Shown here in pieces: positions 7,317 to 12,077 of a DNA stretch of 12,077 nucleotides. The stretch is taken from contig QIFF01000112.1 of the NCBI GenBank assembly GCA_003230635.1, forward strand, positions 1 to 12,077. The letters are read 5' to 3'. Under the pieces are notes generated by a model, which made no database searches, was not told the DNA's origin, and saw nothing but the letters and a program-made list of their open reading frames with translations. The DNA is from a bacterium. Lineage in GTDB: Bacteria; SZUA-182. Position 1 is the stretch's first letter; each line of letters opens with the position of its first letter. Made by a program: the position numbers and the translations under genes.

Positions 7317-7367
7317 CCCCTCACCCTAACCCTCTCCCCAGAGGGGAGAGGATTGAGGTGAGGGGGG
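7317..7367. repeat. CCCTCACCCTAACCC-type dispersed palindromic repeat, full-length copy
   Basis: An imperfect palindrome: the left arm CCCCTCACCCTAACCCTCTC continues to a 3-nt loop (AGA, 7340-7342), and the right arm has GGGGAGAGG and AGGTGAGGGG. Related copies lie at 8538-8574, 9072-9110 and 11037-11073. It sits between pilM and the pilin terminator. This repeat type is known from general experience to be scattered through many bacterial genomes. Confidence 0.85.
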
Positions 7368-7371
7368 AAAT

Positions 7372-7456
7372 GTTGATGTTTCAGCCTGTGCCCAGGCGCG
7401 AAACCAGGAAGGGGTGCGTTAGCTTTGAAGCTTTCGGCTTGAGGACAAGCCGAAAG
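7372..7456 (+). repeat. 85-bp twin-hairpin repeat, copy A (3' side of the pilin gene)
   Basis: The element begins GTTGATGTTTC and ends in CGAAAG. It contains a degenerate first hairpin (GTTTCAGCCTG with CAGGCGCGAAAC) and a perfect second hairpin (CTTTCGGCTTG, loop AGGA, CAAGCCGAAAG). A second copy of the same length and orientation lies at 8444-8528. The strand given is only a reference orientation. Confidence 0.85.
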
Positions 7457-7481
7457 ACCTGAACAAAGGCACACAAAAGAA

Positions 7482-7511
7482 AAGGGCGGGTAAAATGAAT
7501 TACCCGCCCTT
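7482..7511 (-). terminator. Intrinsic terminator of the pilin gene
   Basis: A perfect 12-bp stem, AAGGGCGGGTAA (minus strand 7511-7500) pairing with TTACCCGCCCTT (7493-7482), has a 6-nt loop and is followed on the minus strand by a T-rich TTTCTTTTGTGT. It lies 46 bp after the pilin stop. It should end the pilin transcript before pilM, implying separate expression of major pilin and assembly genes. On the plus strand there is no good T tract. Confidence 0.92.
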
Positions 7512-7557
7512 GGTATTGTCCCTTTAATAAGGACTACTTGGTTTGGTTTAGCCCTGA

Positions 7558-8007
7558 TTACGGTGTTACATCTATCAGCGCACCATAGCCGGTCCAGGTG
7601 ACACCACCGCCGTCGCCGTCAATCACCGCCGTCATGTAGTCAGTACCGGCAGTAAAATCCGTTGTTTTTCCTCCATTGGCTCTCAGTGTGTTCGTAGCCT
7701 CGGCCCAATCATAGTTGAAATACACCCCGTCAGCGGCTATTTCGCCTACCCAGCCTATACCATCAGCTTTATCCCCGTCCAGCAGCATAAGACTCGCGCT
7801 GTAGTCAGTGGGATGAGCCTGCATATAGCCCTTGGCATATTGAACCAGCGCCTGCAAGTTGGTCGCTGCCTCTGCCGCTTTGGCGCTCTTCATGTACCTG
7901 GTGTACATCGGGACTGCCACCGCAGCCAGGATACCGATAATCACCACTACGATCAGCAGCTCAATCAGAGTAAAACCGCCTTCTTTCTTCAAGCGCACGT
8001 TTAACAT
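7558..8007 (-). CDS. Type IV pilin (prepilin), likely major subunit
   Basis: This 149-aa prepilin has a class III signal: leader MLNVRLKKEGG, cleavage after Gly11, then FTLIELLIVVVIIGILAAVA with Phe at +1 and Glu at +5 (Glu16), which is needed for pilin assembly and methylation. The hydrophobic alpha-1 helix continues into MYTRYMKSAKAAEAATNLQALVQYAKGYMQ. The globular part is small (~85 aa), lacks cysteines and is rich in Asp/Gly (DGDKADG, DGDGGG). The start is ATG at 8007-8005, fixed by a strong ribosome binding site AAAGGAGGTG 8 nt upstream. A longer frame to 8085 would add 26 residues before the leader and bury that site. The gene has its own terminator and a sigma-54-like promoter, so high regulated expression is likely. 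It could be PilA-like or MshA-like; the sequence does not decide. Confidence 0.93.
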   Translation of the reverse strand: MLNVRLKKEGGFTLIELLIVVVIIGILAAVAVPMYTRYMKSAKAAEAATNLQALVQYAKGYMQAHPTDYSASLMLLDGDKADGIGWVGEIAADGVYFNYDWAEATNTLRANGGKTTDFTAGTDYMTAVIDGDGGGVTWTGYGALIDVTP

Positions 8008-8015
8008 ATTTTTGT

Positions 8016-8025
8016 CACCTCCTTT
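8016..8025 (-). promoter_or_regulatory. Strong ribosome binding site of the pilin gene
   Basis: AAAGGAGGTG on the minus strand is a near-perfect anti-16S match, 8 nt before the ATG at 8007. It decides the start against the longer upstream frame and suggests high translation, as expected for a major pilin. Confidence 0.9.
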
Positions 8026-8045
8026 ATAATGGTTTTGAAGTTGAA

Positions 8046-8071
8046 TTGGGACACCCAAATCCGCTTGGCGG
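8046..8071 (-). other. Two small hairpins in the pilin 5' untranslated region
   Basis: TTGGG-ACA-CCCAA (8046-8058) and CCGC-TTG-GCGG (8061-8071) are adjacent perfect stems. If transcription starts near 8130 they lie in a leader of about 120 nt, 20-60 nt upstream of the ribosome binding site. No known riboswitch class was recognised. A role in mRNA stability or translation is only a guess. Confidence 0.4.
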
Positions 8072-8139
8072 GATCCCTGAGCCAAAAAAGCGAATACGGG
8101 CTGCCGTCATCAACCTCGCGTCAGACTAATTACAAAAAG

Positions 8140-8155
8140 TGCAAGTAGCATGCCA
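8140..8155 (-). promoter_or_regulatory. Sigma-54-type promoter of the pilin gene
   Basis: The minus strand reads TGGCATGCTACTTGCA. The -24 GG and -12 GC are separated by exactly 10 nt, and only one position (TGGCAT for TGGCAC) departs from the core consensus TGGCAC-N5-TTGCA. The start would lie near 8130, giving a leader of ~120 nt. RpoN with PilR-type activators drives pilin genes in Pseudomonas, Geobacter and others. Confidence 0.75.
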
Positions 8156-8306
8156 TAGCCTTAAAAAGCCGCCTGAGATAGAATATCTAATTGATTTTTA
8201 AAGAAATCCCGCCAACAACAAGACCAAAGTTGACTTGTCATAGCTGGTATGGAAAGAGGATAAAAATTCGGGATTTTTTGCCTAATATGGATAAAATAGT
8301 GGTTTG

Positions 8307-8344
8307 TTTGTACAAATAACATATTGTTAACAACAAGTTATGTT
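8307..8344. promoter_or_regulatory. Cluster of palindromes, possible activator (enhancer) sites upstream of the pilin promoter
   Basis: TTTGTACAAA (8307-8316) and TTGTTAACAA (8324-8333) are perfect 10-bp palindromes. An AACATA-N15-TATGTT pair (8318-8344) brackets the second. They are 150-190 bp upstream of the -24 element, a usual distance for bacterial enhancer-binding proteins. A short GGGGG-TTAAT-CCCCC stem follows at 8350-8364. Function is inferred from position only. Confidence 0.35.
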
Positions 8345-8390
8345 GTTTAGGGGGTTAATCCCCCAATCGGCATTAAATCCCAGAGGATAT

Positions 8391-8419
8391 TTAACCACAG
8401 AGGACACGGAGAAAAAAAA
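8391..8419 (+). repeat. Fragment of an AACCACAGAGGACACGGAG-type dispersed repeat
   Basis: The string TTAACCACAGAGGACACGGA followed by GAAAAAAAA resembles a repeat seen scattered in many environmental bacterial genomes. Only one copy lies here. It is part of a repeat-rich block, 8391-8574, with no gene. Confidence 0.5.
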
Positions 8420-8421
8420 TT

Positions 8422-8449
8422 AGTCGTCAGTCATCAGTCATCAGTTGAT
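8422..8449 (+). repeat. Short heptamer tandem repeat
   Basis: Four abutting 7-bp units: AGTCGTC, AGTCATC, AGTCATC, AGTTGAT. The last unit overlaps the start of twin-hairpin copy B. The same 7-bp period as the gene-junction repeats is notable. There are no spacers, so it is not a CRISPR. Confidence 0.75.
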
Positions 8450-8528
8450 GTTTCGGCCTGTCTCCAGGCCGAAACCAGTAAGGGGTACATGTTACCCTTA
8501 AAGCTTTCGGCTTGAGACAAGCCGAAAG
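8444..8528 (+). repeat. 85-bp twin-hairpin repeat, copy B (5' side of the pilin gene)
   Basis: Both hairpins are perfect here: GTTTCGGCCTG-TCTC-CAGGCCGAAAC and CTTTCGGCTTG-AGA-CAAGCCGAAAG, joined by a segment with AAGGGGTACATGTTACCCTT. It matches copy A (7372-7456) in length, orientation and most positions. The two copies bracket the pilin transcription unit. Confidence 0.88.
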
Positions 8529-8537
8529 ATCGAGCTT

Positions 8538-8574
8538 CCCTCTCCCCTTTGGGGAGAGGGCTAGGGTGAGGGGG
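8538..8574. repeat. CCCTCACC-type palindromic repeat, second copy
   Basis: CCCTCTCCCC, loop TTT, GGGGAGAGGG, then CTAGGGTGAGGGG. It directly follows twin-hairpin copy B. It lacks the left outer arm present in the copy at 7317-7367 and is nearly identical to the copy at 11037-11073. Confidence 0.85.
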
Positions 8575-8640
8575 AGTGGTTCGGGGGAACAGGAATGATT
8601 TTTCGGGCATTAGCCCCTGGTAAAGAAAGGCCTTCTTTAA

Positions 8641-8669
8641 TTGACAGCAGGGTGATTTGGGGATATAGT
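8641..8669 (+). promoter_or_regulatory. Strong sigma-70 promoter of the membrane-protein gene
   Basis: TTGACA (8641-8646), a 17-nt spacer and TATAGT (8664-8669): a perfect -35, optimal spacing and five of six -10 matches. Transcription would begin near 8676, leaving a leader of ~43 nt before the ATG at 8719. Confidence 0.8.
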
Positions 8670-8718
8670 CTGAAAAAAGACAAGTCGTCAATCCTGTCAA
8701 AAATATTGGTTACCCTTC

Positions 8719-11028
8719 ATGAAACCAACCCCCAAAACCATTCTCTACCTGGCAGTCATCTTTGGCAGCTTATTAATCGCCAATGGTATTCACATCATCC
8801 CCGTTGCATTCTTCAAGGTTATCTTAGCCTGGCTGGCATTTCTTTTCATCCCCGGGGACTGCCTGTATTCGCTCTGCCTGGGGCAAAGGGCTGACATTGG
8901 CCCTGGGGAGAAATTTGCGATTGTATTCTGCCTGGGACTGGGGTTTATAAGCGTGCTGGGGCTGGCCGCCTATTTTCTCCATTTTAGCTGGTGGTTTCTG
9001 GAAATCATACTCCTTTGCTGCGGTCTGGGTTTGGTGGTTATTAGTAGGGTTGTTCAGGGCCGCCACCCTGACCCCCTCACCCCTCCCCTCTCCCCCCAGG
9101 GGAGAGGGGGAACGGCATCCCTCTCCTGGTCATGCAAAACAGACCGCACGGCCGTGATTATCTTCCTGGCAGCAGTGGCACTGGTTACTATCCTCAGTTT
9201 CTACTTAGGGGGTGCGGTGGCTTTTAAGCCGGTCAGCAGCTATTTTGCTGAAGTTCAAAAACTCCCCGCAGTGATTGTAGGCCACCGCACCGCCGATAGG
9301 ATTGTCCATTGGGGAGCCATCAAGAGCTTGGTTGAGGGCAGGGAAATTTACAATCAATGGTCCACCTTGAACTACTCTTATAATATCTGGCACCTCTTTA
9401 TAGCCCTGGTTTCCAAATTCGCCGGGGTCAGCTACCGCTGGGTCTGGTCATATTCCATTCTTTTCTGTGTCCCCCTCTCCCTCTCAGCCGTTTTCAGCCT
9501 GGGGAAAGTCCTCTTTAACAATGAAAGGCTGGCTCTGGTTTGCAGCTTCGTGCACCTTGTCAACACCACCCTTTTTAACAATTACTTCAGTGATGCGGGC
9601 TTGTGGAATTGGATTGGCTCCCCCAACCCCAGAGAGATTGGTTTCATTCTAATGACCATGATCAGCTTTTTTGTTCTCAAGTACATCCTCCGAGGAGAAA
9701 AAAGGTTCTTCTGGTTAGCTCTCTTCCTCGGCCCTGTCACCCTTTTTATTCATGACATAGATTTCCTCTTTGTGGTTATCTCATTGTTTTTGTTTGCCGT
9801 TTCCTTCCTGTTGTTCCACTGGCAGGATAAAGACGGGCTAAAGAGAATAATCAAACTTCTTGCGCTGTTACTATTGGCCGGCATACCCTTGATACTTGCA
9901 AAGTCTCCCTCGGCAGTTGCACTTTCCAATCCCCTGGCGGTAAACCCTGGGCTGGCAACCCCCGTAATCTCCGGCGGCGGGGAAATTATGGGGGTAAAAG
10001 CCGGCCAGTTGGGAATTCCCCCCACCCCGATCATATTCTTATCCTTCCTCTTAATTCCCTTTTTATTTCCCCGCCTGAGAGAGGATAAAGCCGTTCTCTT
10101 CTTGGTTGCCACTACGGTTCTTCCCCCGCTTATTGCCTATAATCCGATAATTCCTTCACTTATCAGCAAATCTTTGGCCGCTTTAAACATCAAGGTTCCC
10201 GTGGAGATAATAGCCCTGGTGACCGGGCTGCGCACGGCCTGCCTTTTCCCGGCCGTCTATATCTGTGCCTATGGCTTCTACCGGGGAATGGGCTTCATCT
10301 GTAGTAGGGTGGGCTGTGCCCACCTCCCGCCTGGTGGGCACAGCCCACCCTACCTCGTAAGTCTGGCTTTGGGAATAATAGTTGCCTGGTTGGCCGCCAG
10401 CCAGTTTATCCCCCTCAAGTTTCTGCCTAAAATCAACTGGCCCTTTTATCCCCCCTGGGCTATGTTTTTACTGGTAATAACAAATTTCCTTCTGTTAATC
10501 AGCGAGCGAATTTTTTATTTCCCCAGCCGGTTGTTACGCAGGCTAAAACCTGCGGCTGCCACCAACCCCTTAATTCCGACTTTGATATTCAGCCTGGCCG
10601 CTCTTACCCTGGCCATTCCGGCGGAATTGAAATTTTTCACCTCTCCTGCCCGTTTTCAAACCATAAACCAACTGGCCGAAGGCACAGCGGGATTTAAGTT
10701 TTTAAGTGAAAACATTCCCCAAGAGGCGCTTGTGCTGAGCGATCCAATAACCAGCTTTTATCTACCCGCCTACAGCGGACACAACCCGACAGGGTTTGCT
10801 GCTCTTCAGGCAAGGAAAAAGGGACAAGCATCTCCACTCGACGCTTTAAATCCCAACTTATCAGCTAAAATGAGACTGGCTATGTTGAAAAAGGACCGGA
10901 TAGAATATCTTTACCTGGACTGGAGAATCATCCATAAGAAACTAAAAACAGAGCTGGCCGCCCTTCCCCAGCATTACCGGCTGATTTATCAGGATAAGAA
11001 TACGGGAATATACGAGGTGGGCTATTGA
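8719..11028 (+). CDS. Polytopic membrane protein, possible GT-C-type glycosyltransferase
   Basis: This 769-aa protein has roughly 14-16 hydrophobic segments across residues 7-650 and a C-terminal soluble part of about 115 residues. The N-terminus (two helices, then FIPGDCLYSLCLGQ, then GPGEKFAIVFCLGLGF) and the tail (ALVLSDPITSFYLPAYSGHNP, IEYLYLDWRI, YRLIYQDKNTGIYEV) resemble large lipid-linked-sugar membrane transferases. No exact family was recognised and catalytic residues cannot be assigned; HDIDFLF (about 345-351) and SSYFAEVQ (about 174-181) are polar candidates. Three dispersed repeats are embedded in frame: residues 118-131 (DPLTPPLSPQGRG), 529-545 (RVGCAHLPPGGHSPPYL) and about 605-615 (RRLKPAAATNP), all in predicted loops. 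The ribosome binding site before ATG 8719 is weak. A strong promoter lies at 8641-8669. The neighbouring epimerase suggests glycan synthesis. Confidence 0.75.
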   Translation: MKPTPKTILYLAVIFGSLLIANGIHIIPVAFFKVILAWLAFLFIPGDCLYSLCLGQRADIGPGEKFAIVFCLGLGFISVLGLAAYFLHFSWWFLEIILLCCGLGLVVISRVVQGRHPDPLTPPLSPQGRGGTASLSWSCKTDRTAVIIFLAAVALVTILSFYLGGAVAFKPVSSYFAEVQKLPAVIVGHRTADRIVHWGAIKSLVEGREIYNQWSTLNYSYNIWHLFIALVSKFAGVSYRWVWSYSILFCVPLSLSAVFSLGKVLFNNERLALVCSFVHLVNTTLFNNYFSDAGLWNWIGSPNPREIGFILMTMISFFVLKYILRGEKRFFWLALFLGPVTLFIHDIDFLFVVISLFLFAVSFLLFHWQDKDGLKRIIKLLALLLLAGIPLILAKSPSAVALSNPLAVNPGLATPVISGGGEIMGVKAGQLGIPPTPIIFLSFLLIPFLFPRLREDKAVLFLVATTVLPPLIAYNPIIPSLISKSLAALNIKVPVEIIALVTGLRTACLFPAVYICAYGFYRGMGFICSRVGCAHLPPGGHSPPYLVSLALGIIVAWLAASQFIPLKFLPKINWPFYPPWAMFLLVITNFLLLISERIFYFPSRLLRRLKPAAATNPLIPTLIFSLAALTLAIPAELKFFTSPARFQTINQLAEGTAGFKFLSENIPQEALVLSDPITSFYLPAYSGHNPTGFAALQARKKGQASPLDALNPNLSAKMRLAMLKKDRIEYLYLDWRIIHKKLKTELAALPQHYRLIYQDKNTGIYEVGY
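9072..9110 (+). repeat. CCCTCACC-type palindromic repeat inside the membrane-protein gene
   Basis: CCCCCTCACCCCTCCCCTCT, then CCCCCC-AGG-GGAGAGGGGG arms, in frame, encode DPLTPPLSPQGRG (residues 118-131). It lies between hydrophobic segments at about 91-109 and 136-154. It belongs to the family of 7317-7367, 8538-8574 and 11037-11073. Confidence 0.85.
10304..10353 (+). repeat. Perfect 21-bp inverted repeat (GTAGGGTGGGC-type element) inside the membrane-protein gene
   Basis: Arms at 10304-10324 and 10333-10353 are exact reverse complements (left arm starts GTAGGGTGGGCTGTGCCCAC), with an 8-nt loop. It is in frame and encodes RVGCAHLPPGGHSPPYL. Similar elements are widespread dispersed repeats in bacteria. 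Its perfection suggests recent arrival or active maintenance. Confidence 0.9.
10537..10554 (+). repeat. CGCAGGCTAAAACCTGCG-type dispersed hairpin inside the membrane-protein gene
   Basis: CGCAGG-CTAAAA-CCTGCG forms a 6-bp stem and, with the following GCTGCC, matches the common 'GCAGGCTAAAGCCTGCGGCTAC' style of repeat (shown here only as a likeness). It encodes RRLKPAAATNP in a loop between membrane segments. Confidence 0.6.
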
Positions 11029-11036
11029 AGCTAATT

Positions 11037-11073
11037 CCCTCTCCCCTTAGGGGAGAGGGCTAGGGTGAGGGGG
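11037..11073. repeat. CCCTCACC-type palindromic repeat between the convergent genes, possible bidirectional terminator
   Basis: CCCTCTCCCC, loop TTA, GGGGAGAGGG, then CTAGGGTGAGGGG. It starts 8 bp after the membrane-protein stop and overlaps the end of the epimerase gene, whose last codons (…SPSP) and TAG stop (11062-11060) come from it. The strong stem could stop transcription from both sides, although neither side has a proper T tract. Confidence 0.8.
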
Positions 11074-11992
11074 AAACTGACCGTCTAAAGAAATCTACCG
11101 TCTCTTTCAAGCCGTCTTCCAGGCAAATCCTGGGCTGCCAGCCCAGGATTTGCCTGGCCTGCCGGGGGTCAATCACGCTGCGCTTTTGTTCCCCGGGCTT
11201 GGCGGGGGCATAAGTTTGCGGGCAATCACTTGCGCTAAAGCATCTTAGGAACTGAAAAATTTGGTTGACACTGGTCTCACGCCCGGTGCCGATATTCAGC
11301 GCCCCGTTGTAATCAGAACTCAGGGCAGCCAGGTTAGCCCGCACCACATCCCCAACATAGACATAATCCCTGGTCTGTTCTCCATCCCCGAAAATCAGGG
11401 GATTAATTCCCGTTAACATCCTTTGGCTGAAGATAGCTACCACCCCGGCCTCGCCATGAGGATTCTGGCGCGGGCCATAGACGTTGGCATAGCGCAAGGC
11501 CAGATATGAAAGTCCGTGACTGAGATGATAAAAGTAGAGGTATTTTTCCACCGCCAGCTTGGCAATGCCATACGGGCTTACTGGATTACAAGGGTGATCT
11601 TCTGAAGCGGGAAAGGCTTCCTGCTCGCCGTAAATCGCCCCGCCGGTAGAGGCAAAAATGAGCCTTTTGACCTTATAAGCGATGGCCAGTTGGAGCAGGT
11701 TAAGGGAACCCAGGATGTTGATGCGGGCGTCATTAAGGGGATTGGCTACTGATTGGCGCACATCAATCTGCGCTGCTTGATGGCTGATATAATCGGGTTT
11801 CTCCTGTTCAAAAACAGCTTTGAGCTTGGGGGAACCAATATCCAGCCGGTAAAACCTGGCCGCTGGGTTGACATACTCACGGCGACCGCTGGAGAGGTCA
11901 TCAACCACTGCCACTTCATATCCCGCCTCAATAGCGGCGTCCACGATTTGGGAGCCGATAAAACCAGCCCCGCCGGTTACCAGAAGTTTCAT
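11060..11992 (-). CDS. galE: NAD-dependent UDP-glucose 4-epimerase-like sugar-nucleotide epimerase (extended SDR)
   Basis: This 310-aa extended SDR has the NAD-binding TGGAGFIG at residues 6-13, the acidic DDLSSG at 31-36, HQAAQIDVRQSVANP at 71-85, STGGAIYGE (S115, T116), and the catalytic YGIAK (Tyr141, Lys145). The substrate-side RYANVYGPRQNP, FGDGEQTRDYVYVGDV and the terminal ILGWQPRICLEDGL are also seen. The pattern fits UDP-glucose 4-epimerase (GalE) or a close UDP-sugar epimerase acting in the cytoplasm to supply UDP-galactose-type sugars. Exact substrate is not decided by sequence. Start is ATG at 11992, with GAGG only 4 nt upstream. It is convergent with the membrane-protein gene. The last five residues and the stop come from a dispersed repeat, and a perfect 17-bp inverted repeat lies in the conserved C-terminal LGWQPR region. 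Confidence 0.9.
   Translation of the reverse strand: MKLLVTGGAGFIGSQIVDAAIEAGYEVAVVDDLSSGRREYVNPAARFYRLDIGSPKLKAVFEQEKPDYISHQAAQIDVRQSVANPLNDARINILGSLNLLQLAIAYKVKRLIFASTGGAIYGEQEAFPASEDHPCNPVSPYGIAKLAVEKYLYFYHLSHGLSYLALRYANVYGPRQNPHGEAGVVAIFSQRMLTGINPLIFGDGEQTRDYVYVGDVVRANLAALSSDYNGALNIGTGRETSVNQIFQFLRCFSASDCPQTYAPAKPGEQKRSVIDPRQARQILGWQPRICLEDGLKETVDFFRRSVSPSP
11120..11156. repeat. Perfect 17-bp inverted repeat inside the epimerase coding sequence
   Basis: Arms CAGGCAAATCCTGGGCT (11120-11136) and its exact complement (11140-11156) are separated by only 3 nt (GCC). The coding strand gives ARQILGWQPRICLED, the conserved C-terminal LGW.P segment of the family. Unlike the other palindromes it is not an insertion, because the protein matches family consensus across it. 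Confidence 0.92.
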
Positions 11993-12033
11993 AAAACCTC
12001 GTTAATTGAAATTTGAAAAGATTTGGTTTGCAA

Positions 12034-12047
12034 CATCAATTATCAAT
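12034..12047 (-). repeat. Two-unit heptamer repeat upstream of the epimerase gene
   Basis: The minus strand reads ATTGATA, ATTGATG, about 42 bp before the epimerase ATG. It is a variant of the ATTGAxA units at 321-341, 1187-1200 and 4321-4334. The rest of 11993-12077 shows no clear promoter. Confidence 0.5.
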
Positions 12048-12077
12048 CATCTTCCAACACTATAGTAGCGAAACCCC

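Noticed and set aside
8008..8085. Upstream extension of the pilin frame
   Set aside because: It adds 26 residues before a normal prepilin leader. The strong ribosome binding site AAAGGAGGTG points to ATG 8007.
8008..8130. Riboswitch (cyclic di-GMP type) in the pilin leader
   Set aside because: Pilin leaders sometimes carry these, but the conserved core of the GEMM motif was not found; only two small hairpins are visible.
8422..8449. CRISPR-like array
   Set aside because: The 7-bp units abut without spacers and no cas genes are present.
7317..8574. Insertion sequence or transposon around the pilin
   Set aside because: The flanking 85-bp copies are direct, imperfect hairpin elements. No transposase, terminal inverted repeats or target duplications were seen.
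8434..8700. Minus-strand open frame of 88 codons over the repeat block
   Set aside because: Its translation (HPSPLPKGERE, RSFGLSQAESFKG) is simply the reading of the palindromic and twin-hairpin repeats; there is no ribosome binding site or family likeness.

Overview
The window looks like chromosome from a diderm (outer-membrane) bacterium with mid-range GC. The main reason is a type IV pilus operon that includes an outer-membrane secretin. The phylum cannot be fixed from sequence alone. The gene order, the sigma-54-type pilin promoter and the dense dispersed palindromic repeats would fit Desulfobacterota, Nitrospirota or similar lineages, but that is inference.

Region 1 (1-7255, minus strand) is one compact operon read right to left: pilM, pilN, a pilO-pilP (MshJ-MshK) fusion, an MshL-type secretin, an ExeA/MshM-type AAA ATPase, an MshN-like TPR protein, and the first 102 codons of a GspE/PilB/MshE-type assembly ATPase that runs off the left edge. 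This order is that of the MSHA pilus clusters of Vibrio and Aeromonas (mshI-J-K-L-M-N-E). PilM, PilN and PilO/P form the inner-membrane alignment platform, the secretin is the outer-membrane pore, and the ExeA-like protein probably anchors the machine to peptidoglycan. The TPR protein is probably an accessory protein, and the GspE-type ATPase powers pilus assembly. Notably, pilM is broken here by an 11-bp exact tandem duplication. Deleting one copy restores a perfect full-length PilM.

Region 2 (7256-8718) holds a single-gene pilin unit (7558-8007, minus) with its own strong intrinsic terminator (7482-7511) and a close match to a sigma-54 promoter (8140-8155). Upstream of that promoter are palindromes that could be activator sites. 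The pilin unit is bracketed by two copies of an 85-bp twin-hairpin repeat (7372-7456 and 8444-8528), each next to a copy of a CCCTCACCCTAACCC-type palindromic repeat. The right part also has a heptamer tandem repeat, a further dispersed-repeat fragment, and an excellent sigma-70 promoter (8641-8669) driving the next gene.

Region 3 (8719-12077) holds a 769-aa polytopic membrane protein (plus strand), perhaps a GT-C-type glycosyltransferase, and a convergent UDP-glucose 4-epimerase-like SDR (minus strand). Both may serve surface polysaccharide or glycan synthesis. The membrane-protein gene has three different dispersed palindromic repeats embedded in frame, each falling in a predicted loop. The same repeat family as the first of these sits between the two convergent genes and supplies the stop codon of the epimerase.

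The most striking features are the single-event break in pilM, the in-frame palindromic repeats in one gene, the paired twin-hairpin repeats around the pilin, and heptameric ATTGAxA repeats placed exactly at operon gene junctions.
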